From: Propionimicrobium sp963511305
GTDB lineage: Bacteria > Actinomycetota > Actinomycetes > Propionibacteriales > Propionibacteriaceae
Direction: 5' to 3'
DNA: 64,000 bases
Assembly: GCA_963511305.1 (NCBI GenBank)
Contig: CAUPIJ010000004.1
Span: forward strand, 1 to 64,000
Shown here piece by piece: positions 43,952 through 51,867 of this stretch (positions within the stretch are counted from its first letter, which is position 1; the number at the start of each line of letters is the position of its first letter). The notes beneath the pieces were generated by a model. That model did no database searches. It was not told the origin of the DNA and saw only the letters and a list, made by a program, of their open reading frames with translations. The position numbers and the translations under genes are program-made.

Positions 43952-44866
43952 TCAGCGCTTACCAATCAGCGATCGGAAGAAAAGTAACAGGTTGGAAGGC
44001 TTCTCCTGGGCGCGCCGCAGATAGTAGTCGATCCAGTCCGGGCCGACCGGCAGCAGCGTCCGGCAGGTTCTGCCCGTGTCGACCAGGCGACGCTGCTCGA
44101 ACGTGCGCACTCCGTAAAGCATCTGATACTCGTAGTCGGCGTAGCTGTTCTTCTTGACGATGGCCTGGCTGATCTCGATCAGGCGAGGGTCGTGGGTCGC
44201 GATCAGGGGGATGCCGCCATGAGTAAACGCCATGCGCATGCAATAGACAAAAGACTGATCGACCGCCAGGCGGCTGCCAAAACTCTCGCTCTCCGGGGCC
44301 GCGTAACTGCCCTTGACAATGCGGATTCGCGATTTATTTTTGGCCAGCGTCTCGACGTCCTTCAGGGTTCTGCGCAGATTGGCCTGGACGGTGACGCCGA
44401 TGCGCGGAAAATCCTGACGGATCTGATCGTGGATGATGAGCACGGTGTCGATGTGCTCGAAATCTTCCATTTCGAGACAGACGTCGATATCCAGATTGCT
44501 GGCGGCCCTGGTAACGTCCCTGGCCAGTTCGAGCACTATCTCGGGAAATACCCGACCCATGCCCAGTGTCGAGAGCCGTAACGAAAGCTCCGTGTCCTTT
44601 GAATAGCCCTCGTCGGCGATGAACTGCAGGATGTCCTTATATTCCTTGACGACCGAGCGCAGATTGTGGTCAGCCGACGACTCACCAGGAAGACAGCCGA
44701 TGGACACCTGCAGGCCTTTCCAGACGTGGTCGGCAATCACCGGCAGCATCTCCGCAGCATCGCGCCCCGCGATGTAACGGTTGACCAGTTCCTGGGCGGC
44801 GGGCGTCCTCTCAACCAGGTCGCGCAGCAGCGCTTTTTCGGTGAGCTTGTTGATGAGCTTATTCAT
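43952..44866 (-). CDS. Proline dehydrogenase family protein
   Basis: A 304-residue TIM-barrel flavoprotein of the PRODH family. Conserved segments include IDVCLEMEDFEHIDTVLIIH, RIRIVKGSYAAPES, GGIPLIATHDPRLIEI and the final YLRRAQEKPSNLLLFF. It oxidises proline to pyrroline-5-carboxylate; no P5C dehydrogenase lies next to it. The ATG overlaps the stop of the upstream TIM-barrel remnant (ATGA). In related actinobacteria this enzyme follows a sugar-phosphate isomerase-like gene and a Ppx/GppA phosphatase, an order still visible here although the isomerase gene is deleted internally and the phosphatase is absent. Confidence 0.88.
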   Translation of the reverse strand: MNKLINKLTEKALLRDLVERTPAAQELVNRYIAGRDAAEMLPVIADHVWKGLQVSIGCLPGESSADHNLRSVVKEYKDILQFIADEGYSKDTELSLRLSTLGMGRVFPEIVLELARDVTRAASNLDIDVCLEMEDFEHIDTVLIIHDQIRQDFPRIGVTVQANLRRTLKDVETLAKNKSRIRIVKGSYAAPESESFGSRLAVDQSFVYCMRMAFTHGGIPLIATHDPRLIEISQAIVKKNSYADYEYQMLYGVRTFEQRRLVDTGRTCRTLLPVGPDWIDYYLRRAQEKPSNLLLFFRSLIGKR

Positions 44867-45261
44867 GACAGCCTCGCGTTTTCGATATGAGCCCTGGTAA
44901 GACTAAGACATTCTTTCAGCTTTTCTCGCCGAGCCTGAATCGAGGGCATCTTTCTGGTGCTGATCTCGTGAATCACGTGACCCTGGTAGCCGTTGCGCAC
45001 GAGGTGTTCCAGCTTCTCCCAGGGGTCGCTGCTCCAGGTATTCTGTGTGATTACCAGGCAAGGCGAATGCACGCTCAATACCGGCATGTGATATTCGTCT
45101 TGCAGGCTGGCCACGTGATCGATGTCTGTGCTGGAGCGATCGACGCCAACCATCAGCTCAACTCCGTCGTAGCCAAGCTCTGCAGCTGTCTGGAATGCCC
45201 CCGCTGTGGTTTCCGGATGCACCGTCGAGGTGCCAAGGCCAACCTTCAGTTTTTCGCCCAC
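44863..45261 (-). pseudogene. Sugar-phosphate isomerase/epimerase-like TIM barrel with internal in-frame deletion
   Basis: The 132-residue frame starts KVGLGTSTVHPETTAGAFQ and continues to PVLSVHSPCLVITQNTW, matching the N-terminal 85 residues of the actinobacterial TIM-barrel proteins (about 270-280 aa) encoded beside proline dehydrogenase. It then jumps, in frame, at about 45005 to the C-terminal end: NGYQGHVIHEISTRK and LKECLSLTRAHI. About 140 residues, including the metal-binding strands, are gone. It may be made as a short protein, but the barrel cannot close, so it is scored as a pseudogene. Confidence 0.8.
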
Positions 45262-45380
45262 AAAACCAACGGTAGCTTATTGCCGAAGCAGCAAAAATCA
45301 TTATCCGGCATCCTTGTCCAACAACTGAACACAGGCAATTCCAATTAGCTATTAACAAAAGAAAAAGACAAAATAGAGTC

Positions 45381-46019
45381 ATGCATGTCGATCACCTAAC
45401 TTTTGTTGCCGGGCCAGATGGACTAACAGACGCCGTTGAGCGACTTAGCCTACTTTTTGGTGACAGGTTCAAGGACGGCGGCGTCCACCCGAGCTTCGGC
45501 ACCAGGAACAACATCATGCCGCTGGCAGACGATCGGTACCTAGAGGTGGTTGAGGTTCTGGATCACCCGGCAGCAGACAAGGCAGTCTACGGCCAGGCAG
45601 TCCGCCAGTGCCAAGAGGCCGGCGGCGGCTGGCTGGGCTGGGTCGTCTCGGTAGATGATCTCGGCCCCTACGAGCAGCGCCTAGACCGCAAGGCCGTAAA
45701 GGGCATGCGCCGTTTCCCTGATGGCCGAGTTCTGGAGTGGCACCAGATCGGCATGAAGGGTCTGATCGCGGATCCTCAGCTACCTTTCTTCCTGCACTGG
45801 GAGTCTGAGCCGGACGTCCTGCCCTCGGCACTTCCCGGCGACGTGCGGCTAGCCAGCATCGACATCGCCGGCTCCAAGCATCGAGTTGAGGAATGGATGG
45901 GCACGAAGATGGATGCAGATTTCGACGGCGTCCACTTCGACTTCACTGCCCCGCACGGCTCCCCTGGAATTCTTGCGGTGACCTTCGACGTCCCTGGCAA
46001 GGGTTCGATAAGGATTTAA
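45381..46019 (+). CDS. VOC/glyoxalase-like domain protein
   Basis: A 212-residue protein of the vicinal-oxygen-chelate (Glyoxalase_3-like) type. MHVDHLTFVAGPDGLTDAVE and NNIMPLADDRYLEVVEVL look like the first beta-alpha-beta-beta-beta unit, and RLASIDIAGSKHRVEEWM the second. Putative metal ligands are His4, Glu in YLEVVE and the paired positions. Function unknown; family members include glyoxalases, dioxygenases and antibiotic-binding proteins. A terminator follows. It is divergent from the deleted TIM-barrel gene. Confidence 0.8.
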   Translation: MHVDHLTFVAGPDGLTDAVERLSLLFGDRFKDGGVHPSFGTRNNIMPLADDRYLEVVEVLDHPAADKAVYGQAVRQCQEAGGGWLGWVVSVDDLGPYEQRLDRKAVKGMRRFPDGRVLEWHQIGMKGLIADPQLPFFLHWESEPDVLPSALPGDVRLASIDIAGSKHRVEEWMGTKMDADFDGVHFDFTAPHGSPGILAVTFDVPGKGSIRI

Positions 46020-46032
46020 ACCATTTTTTTAG

Positions 46033-46081
46033 CTAGAGGCCTGAGCTGACATTTTTGTCAGACCGGGCCTCTAGTCTTTTT
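46033..46081 (+). terminator. Rho-independent terminator, between the VOC gene and radA
   Basis: CTAGAGGCC pairs with GGCCTCTAG, with an inner CTGACA/TGTCAG stem, and the structure is followed by TCTTTTTT. It ends the VOC transcript only four bases before the radA start codon, so the radA promoter must lie in or before it. Confidence 0.85.
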
Positions 46082-46084
46082 TGC

Positions 46085-47464
46085 ATGGCGAAGAAACAAG
46101 ATTCTTACGAGTGCTGCGAGTGCGGCTGGACCGCGGCCAAGTGGGTCGGGCAGTGTGCGCGCTGCAAGGCCTGGGGCAGCATGGTCGAGCGCAGCGAGTT
46201 TGAGGTAACGGCCGCATCCATTTCGGCTCCATCTGCTCCGGCGGTGCCCATCACGCAGGTGGACGCCGAGACGGCAGAGCATTCGCCGACCGGCATCGGC
46301 GAGCTAGACCGCGTACTGGGCGGGGGCATCGTGCCCGGCGCCGTGGTGCTGCTGGCGGGCGAGCCGGGGGTAGGCAAGTCGACGCTGTTGTTGGAGGTCG
46401 CCTCCAAGTGGGCGAAGGAGAAAAACAAGACGCTCTACATCACGGGCGAGGAGTCCGCCGCGCAGGTGCGGCTGCGTGCTGGGCGAACCGGGTCGTTGTC
46501 TGAGAATCTTTTTCTTGCCGCCGAGACCAGTCTGGCCACGGTACTTGGTCAGATCGAGCAGGTTCGGCCGTCCCTGCTGGTTGTCGACTCGGTGCAGACC
46601 ATCGTCGCCGACGAATCGAGCGGCGTGCCCGGCGGCCTGACGCAGGTGCGCGAGATCACCAGCGCGCTGGTTCGGGTGGCCAAACAGCGAAATATGGCAG
46701 TGCTGATCGTCGGTCACGTGACAAAAGACGGCAACATCGCAGGCCCGAGAACTCTGGAACACCTGGTGGACGTCGTGCTGGACTTTTCCGGCGAAAAGTC
46801 GAGCGGCTTCCGAATGGTTCGGGCGCAGAAGAATAGGTTCGGACCTGCGGACGAGGTGGGCTGCTTCGAGATGGGCGAGCAAGGCATCTTCGAGGTTCCC
46901 GATCCCTCGGGCATGTTCACCAGCAGGAAGGGCGAGCCGTCGCCCGGCACCTGCGTGACGGTGGCGCTTGAGGGCAAACGTCCGCTGTTGATTGAGGTGC
47001 AGGCGCTGGTGGCTCCGATTCCTGCCGAGAGCCCGGCCAGACGCGTGACGCACGGCATCGATAACTCTCGAGTGGCGATGATTCTGGCTGTGCTGCAGCG
47101 CAAGGCGCACTTCCCGTTGTCTCGCCAGGACGTTTACGTCTCTACGGTCGGCGGGGCGCGCATTCACGATCCGGCGGCGGATCTTTCGGTGGCGTGTGCG
47201 GTTGCCTCTGCTGCCCTCGATCGCAATTTCCCGCAGCGGGTGGTGGCTTTCGGCGAGATCGGCTTGGCCGGAGACCTGAGACGGGTGCCGGGCCTGGAGA
47301 AGCGGGTCGGCGAGGCTGCCCGGCTGGGCTTCGACCTGGCTTTGGTGCCTGCCAACAATCGCGATAAGAACCAGCACCTGCCCAACCTGGGCGGGCTGAA
47401 GGTGGTCGAGGTGGAATCGCTTGCGCAGGCGCTCGCCACCCTCGACCTGAGAAGGGCGCGCTGA
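46085..47464 (+). CDS. radA: DNA repair protein RadA
   Basis: A 459-residue RadA (Sms) of standard length. An N-terminal C4 zinc finger (YECCECGWTAAKWVGQCARC) is followed by Walker A LLAGEPGVGKSTLLLEVAS, the KNRFG motif (QKNRFGPADEVG) and a Lon-protease-like C-terminal domain (RQDVYVSTVGGARIHDPAAD). RadA is a branch-migration and repair ATPase acting with RecA. ATG 46085 is chosen so that the zinc finger starts at once. disA lies 110 bases downstream, the common actinobacterial pair, since DisA is inhibited by RadA in several species. Confidence 0.97.
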   Translation: MAKKQDSYECCECGWTAAKWVGQCARCKAWGSMVERSEFEVTAASISAPSAPAVPITQVDAETAEHSPTGIGELDRVLGGGIVPGAVVLLAGEPGVGKSTLLLEVASKWAKEKNKTLYITGEESAAQVRLRAGRTGSLSENLFLAAETSLATVLGQIEQVRPSLLVVDSVQTIVADESSGVPGGLTQVREITSALVRVAKQRNMAVLIVGHVTKDGNIAGPRTLEHLVDVVLDFSGEKSSGFRMVRAQKNRFGPADEVGCFEMGEQGIFEVPDPSGMFTSRKGEPSPGTCVTVALEGKRPLLIEVQALVAPIPAESPARRVTHGIDNSRVAMILAVLQRKAHFPLSRQDVYVSTVGGARIHDPAADLSVACAVASAALDRNFPQRVVAFGEIGLAGDLRRVPGLEKRVGEAARLGFDLALVPANNRDKNQHLPNLGGLKVVEVESLAQALATLDLRRAR

Positions 47465-47473
47465 TGAACGCCA

Positions 47474-47515
47474 AAGGGGCGCGCACAAAGCGACCCACAA
47501 GGGGCGCGCACAAAG
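47474..47515 (+). repeat. Two direct repeats between radA and disA
   Basis: AAGGGGCGCGCACAAAG occurs exactly at 47474-47490 and again at 47499-47515, a 25-base period. No function is evident. Confidence 0.7.
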
Positions 47516-47573
47516 AAGGGCGTAACAGGTGCCCTGACATGGTGGTAGCGGACCGATAGCTTAGGATTGCGTT

Positions 47574-48632
47574 ATGGGGAAAATTTTGGGGCACGACGAA
47601 GAGAGATATCGTCACTACCGGGCTCTACTTGCGCCTGGAACTCCGCTTCGCAGCGGCCTAGACCGTATCTCACAAGGCCATACGGGTGGCCTGATCGTGC
47701 TCGGCAATAACGTCGTCGTGCAGGAAATCAGCACCGGCGGCTTCGAGGTCAACACGCCATTCACCCCGACGGCGCTTCGCGAGTTGTCCAAGATGGACGG
47801 GGGCATCGTGCTCAGCGACGACCTCGACACGATCGTGCGGGCGGGCGTACACTTCGTCCCGGACGGTTCCCTGCCCACGATCGAGACCGGCACCAGGCAC
47901 CGCACCGCGGATCGCATCGCGCAGCAGTCTGAGGTGCCGGCGGTCACGGTCTCAGCCGCGATGTCCACCATCACGCTGTTCATGTCGGGGCTTCGCTACC
48001 CTATCGAATCGTCGGAGCAGATCCTGATGCGCGCCAACCAGGCGCTTGCCACCCTCAGCCGCTTCCGCGACCGCCTGACTGAGCAGGCCGCGAATCTTTC
48101 CATGCTTGAGGTCGATGATCGGGTTACGGTTGCCGACTTCGTCAGGACGGTTCAGCCGGTGGCGATGATGCGTCGGCTGAATCAGGAGCTGGAGACCTAC
48201 ATCGAGGCGCTCGGCGTCGACGGTCGGCTCCTGCAACTGCAACTTTTCGAGTTGACCAGCGACGTCGACCAGTTCAGCTCGATGCTCGAGCTCGACTACA
48301 GCCCGGATGATGAGAAGTTCCACCTGGAGGATCTCTCGAACCTGCCGACCGGCGACCTGCTCGACGGCGTCACCGTTGCTCAGACGCTCGGACTGCCGGA
48401 AGACTCGACGGCTCGCATGACCAGCCGTGGCTTCCGCCAGGTCACCAAGGCTGCCCAGATGTCGACCAAGACGGCGGGCTATCTGCTCGAGCATTTCGGC
48501 GGCCTGCAGGCGCTATTCACCGCCACCCCGCGCGAGCTGCGCGAAGTAAAGGGCGTCTCGGAGACCCAGGCTAGGGCCATCCGGGACGGACTGACCAGGT
48601 TGGCCGCCAGCCTGGAACGCCAGCGCGGCTAA
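47574..48632 (+). CDS. disA: DNA integrity scanning diadenylate cyclase
   Basis: A 352-residue DisA. The DAC domain occupies about residues 1-145 with TGGLIVLGNN and the two catalytic segments: MDGGIVLSDDL (normally DGA) and GTRHRTADRIA, the intact RHR motif. A helical linker (about 150-290) and a helix-hairpin-helix DNA-binding domain (TAGYLLEHFGGLQALF, LREVKGVSETQARAI) follow. It makes cyclic di-AMP and scans DNA for branched structures. The DGA-to-DGG change at the active site is unusual and may affect activity. ATG 47574 fits the normal N-terminus. Confidence 0.95.
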   Translation: MGKILGHDEERYRHYRALLAPGTPLRSGLDRISQGHTGGLIVLGNNVVVQEISTGGFEVNTPFTPTALRELSKMDGGIVLSDDLDTIVRAGVHFVPDGSLPTIETGTRHRTADRIAQQSEVPAVTVSAAMSTITLFMSGLRYPIESSEQILMRANQALATLSRFRDRLTEQAANLSMLEVDDRVTVADFVRTVQPVAMMRRLNQELETYIEALGVDGRLLQLQLFELTSDVDQFSSMLELDYSPDDEKFHLEDLSNLPTGDLLDGVTVAQTLGLPEDSTARMTSRGFRQVTKAAQMSTKTAGYLLEHFGGLQALFTATPRELREVKGVSETQARAIRDGLTRLAASLERQRG

Positions 48633-51127
48633 AGGATCCGCGGGATCGACTCGGTGGAGTCCGGCACCTCAGCGGTGATCTTGCTGCCGTCTGGGCGGTA
48701 ACCGCCGATGATCGGGTGCGTGGTGGCAAGATTCGGCAGCCGAACACCCTGCCCCTCTAGCCCAACCTCGAGCGGCTCGGAGGGCTTGACCACGTATTCC
48801 ATGCCCCGCACGTTAACGGTCTTTTCGCTGCCCTCGATGATCTCGAAGCGGATCTTTTGCCTCTCAAGACGGATCTCGAGCAGGGTGTCCTCCTGCGTGA
48901 TGCGGAACTGCAGGTGGCTCCACTGCTTGGGCAGCCTGGGGTCGAACTCCAGCACCGGGCTCGACTGCCTCATCCCAGCGAATCCGCTAGTCAACGAGTG
49001 CCAGACGCCACCGGCCGAGGCGATGTGGACGCCGTCGGAAGCGTTCTTGTGCAGGTCTGCGAGGTCGACGTAAAGCCCAGACAGGAAGTAGTCGTAGGCC
49101 ATGTCCTGATGGCCAACTTCGGCCGCTACGATCGACTGCACGACCACTGAGAGAGAGGAGTCTCCGGTGGTGATCGGGTCGTAATACTCGAAGTCAGCGC
49201 GCTTTTGTTCGCGGGTGTGCTCGTGGCCGAGTAGGAAGTTGGCGAGCACGACGTCGGCCTGCTTGAGCACCTGGAAGCGGTAGATCACCAACGGGTGGTA
49301 GTGCAGCAGCAGCGGGAAACGATCGCGCGGGGTGTTCTCCAGGTCCCAGAGTTCCTTGTAGATGAAGACGTCATCCTGCAGGTGGATGCCCAGCTGCTCG
49401 TCGTAGGGAATCTTCATGCCCTCGGCGCAGCGCGTCCACTCGTCGATCTCCTCTTCGCGCAGTGAGACAGCGTGACGCAGCCGGTCAAGCTCCTCGGGGG
49501 CTTCCTTCTGCATGGTCTCGACGACCTTGCAGGCCAGCTTGAGATTATGTTTGGCCATCACGTTGGTGTACATGTTGTTGTTCACCACGGTGGTGTACTC
49601 GTCGGGGCCGGTGACGCCGTGGATCTCGAAGACCCCGCCGCGCCAGAAGCCCAGGTTGGCCCACATGCGGGCGGTCTCGACCAGCAGCTCCGCGCCCTCG
49701 CCATAGATGAACTCGGTGTCGCCGGTGACGTCCCAGTAGCGCCCGATCGAGTAGGCGATGGCCGCATCGATGTGATACTGCGCGGTGCCTGCGGCGTAGT
49801 AGGCGGACGCCTCCTCGCCGTTAATGGTTCGCCACGGGAAAAGGGCGCCATCGACCGACATCTCGCGGGCGCGCTCGCGCGCCTGCTCGAGAGTGGTGTA
49901 CCTGAAGCGCAGCGCGTTCCTAGCCCAAACCGGGTTGGTATAGGACAGGAACGGGATCACGTAGACCTCGGAATCCCAGAAGTAGTGACCCTCGTAGCCG
50001 TCGCCAGTCACGCCCTTCGCCGAGATACCTAGACCGTCGGATCGACCGGCGGCCTGAGCCAGCTCGAAGAGGCACCAGCGGACGGCCTGCTGAATCCGCT
50101 CGTGGCCACCAACCAGCACGTCACTTCGGCGCCAAAAACCATCGAGCACCGACTTGTGCGCAGCAAGCGTCTGCTCGAAGCCCTGGTTGCGCACCCGGTC
50201 GAGGGTGCGGCGGACGCGGTCGCTGAGTTCACGCACCGGCACCGACCTCGAGGTGTGATACGCGACGGCCTTGGTGATCAGGATGGGCTCGCCCTGCCTA
50301 GCCGAGATCCGGTAGATCTTGCGCCCCATGTCGGAGGTGGTGTCGTCGAGCTCCTCGAAATCGTTGTTGGTGATGATCTGGTGATCGGCACCCACGCCCA
50401 GCGTCATGCCGGAGTTAGCCACCCGATAGCCCAGGATCATTCGGCGCGGGCTGCACCAGTTCATCTCGCCCAACAGGACGCGATGGTCGAAGCCCTGATT
50501 CTTTCGCGGATCCTTGATTCCGGCCTGCGGAGCCTCGGTGGTCTTGGGGTGCTGCGCGAGGCTGTCGTAGTCCTCGGTGTTCACGATCTGCGAGCTGACG
50601 ACCACCGGGGCGTCGCCCTCCAGCATCGTCACCTCGAAAGTCATCAGCGCCAGGTGGCGATCAGCCAGGCTGACCACGCGGCGACTGCGCACCTGAACGC
50701 GCTTGCCGGACGGGGTTCGCCAGATCAGCTTGCGGCGCAGCACACCGTCACGGAAGTCCAGGGAGCGCTCGTAGTCAACCAGATCTGCCACCGAGATGAT
50801 CAGCGGCTCGTCGTCGACGTAGAGCTTGATGATGTGTGAGGCGGGAACGTTGACCAGCGTCTGGCCGGTCTTCGCGAAGCCGAAGGCACTCTCGGCGTGC
50901 TTGATCTCCCAGGTTTCGTGGAAACCGTTGATGAACGTGCCGTTCTTGTAGCTCGGGCGGGTCTCCTCGGGGATGGCCCGGATGCCCAGGTAACCGTTTG
51001 CGGTGGCGAACAGCGTCTCGGTGATGCCCAGGTCTTCACTGCTCGGGTATTTCTCAACCAGCCGCCACGGCTCGATCGGAAAGCGTTCTACGTCTACCGG
51101 ATCTTCGCGAGTTTGTGGGGAGATCAT
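48629..51127 (-). CDS. Glycoside hydrolase family 65 phosphorylase (maltose/trehalose/kojibiose type)
   Basis: An 832-residue GH65 enzyme. The N-terminal beta-sandwich domain begins near LGITETLFATANGYLGIRA; the (alpha/alpha)6 barrel contains the general acid in EIHGVTGPDEYTTVVNNNM, where Glu of GPDEY is catalytic. The phosphate-binding region around GDSSLSVVVQSIVA and a C-terminal beta domain follow. Such enzymes split an alpha-disaccharide with phosphate to beta-glucose-1-phosphate and glucose. The overlap (ATGA) with a beta-phosphoglucomutase gene upstream supports the phosphorylase role. Which disaccharide is used (maltose, trehalose, kojibiose, nigerose) cannot be decided from motifs alone. 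Confidence 0.92.
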   Translation of the reverse strand: MISPQTREDPVDVERFPIEPWRLVEKYPSSEDLGITETLFATANGYLGIRAIPEETRPSYKNGTFINGFHETWEIKHAESAFGFAKTGQTLVNVPASHIIKLYVDDEPLIISVADLVDYERSLDFRDGVLRRKLIWRTPSGKRVQVRSRRVVSLADRHLALMTFEVTMLEGDAPVVVSSQIVNTEDYDSLAQHPKTTEAPQAGIKDPRKNQGFDHRVLLGEMNWCSPRRMILGYRVANSGMTLGVGADHQIITNNDFEELDDTTSDMGRKIYRISARQGEPILITKAVAYHTSRSVPVRELSDRVRRTLDRVRNQGFEQTLAAHKSVLDGFWRRSDVLVGGHERIQQAVRWCLFELAQAAGRSDGLGISAKGVTGDGYEGHYFWDSEVYVIPFLSYTNPVWARNALRFRYTTLEQARERAREMSVDGALFPWRTINGEEASAYYAAGTAQYHIDAAIAYSIGRYWDVTGDTEFIYGEGAELLVETARMWANLGFWRGGVFEIHGVTGPDEYTTVVNNNMYTNVMAKHNLKLACKVVETMQKEAPEELDRLRHAVSLREEEIDEWTRCAEGMKIPYDEQLGIHLQDDVFIYKELWDLENTPRDRFPLLLHYHPLVIYRFQVLKQADVVLANFLLGHEHTREQKRADFEYYDPITTGDSSLSVVVQSIVAAEVGHQDMAYDYFLSGLYVDLADLHKNASDGVHIASAGGVWHSLTSGFAGMRQSSPVLEFDPRLPKQWSHLQFRITQEDTLLEIRLERQKIRFEIIEGSEKTVNVRGMEYVVKPSEPLEVGLEGQGVRLPNLATTHPIIGGYRPDGSKITAEVPDSTESIPRIL

Positions 51128-51810
51128 TCGGTCAACTCCTCAAGGTCGGATACCACCAACTGGGCGCCGGCGTCTTCGAGAGCCTTTTTACCCGCTCCCC
51201 TGTCGACGCCGATGACCAGCCCAAAGTTTCCTGCCGCGCCCGCCTTAACACCGGAGATGGCGTCCTCCACGACCACGGCAGAGATAGTGGGCAGGCCGCA
51301 AAGCTCGGCTGCGTAGCTGTAGGTATCAGGCGCGGGCTTGCCCGCCAGCCCCTGGTCGCGGGCCACGTTACCATCAACAACGTGTTCGAAGTAGTCGCGG
51401 ATTCCTGCGGCCTCTAGCACGTCGATCGCGTTTCGCGACGAGCTGACCACGCACATCTTTATGCCGGCAGCTCGGAGCTGATCGATGAGCTTCTTGGAAC
51501 CGGGATATGCCTCGATACCGTCGCGCTTCAGGACGGTGGAGAAGTCAGCGTTTTTCAGATCGCCCAGACGAATCACCTCGTCCTCGCTGGGTTTCAGCCC
51601 GAGGCTCTCCAAAAAGTTGCGCACGCCCTCGTAGCGGGGCTTGCCGTCTACGTAGGCGTAGTAGTCGTCGTCGGTGTAGACCCGCGGGTCGCCGATCTCG
51701 CGCAGGTAGTCGTTGAACATCTGCGACCAGGCCTTGCGGTGAATCTGGGTTGTCGGGGTTAGCACGCCATCGAGGTCAAAAAGAATGACCCGGAATTGAG
51801 TCCAATCCAT
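51124..51810 (-). CDS. pgmB: Beta-phosphoglucomutase (HAD family)
   Basis: A 228-residue HAD phosphatase/mutase. The nucleophile motif is VILFDLDGVLTPTTQIH (Asp nucleophile near residue 11). Motif II is CVVSSSRNAIDVLEAAG, and motif III/IV is VVEDAISGVKAGAAGNFG. It converts beta-glucose-1-phosphate to glucose-6-phosphate, the product of the GH65 phosphorylase encoded just downstream, with which it overlaps by four bases. The two therefore form a two-gene disaccharide-use operon. No dedicated sugar transporter or regulator is adjacent. Confidence 0.9.
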   Translation of the reverse strand: MDWTQFRVILFDLDGVLTPTTQIHRKAWSQMFNDYLREIGDPRVYTDDDYYAYVDGKPRYEGVRNFLESLGLKPSEDEVIRLGDLKNADFSTVLKRDGIEAYPGSKKLIDQLRAAGIKMCVVSSSRNAIDVLEAAGIRDYFEHVVDGNVARDQGLAGKPAPDTYSYAAELCGLPTISAVVVEDAISGVKAGAAGNFGLVIGVDRGAGKKALEDAGAQLVVSDLEELTE

Positions 51811-51867
51811 GCCTACACCCTAAAGCAGAGCCAAAAGCTAACCAAGTATTGCCTTGCCGGATGCAAG

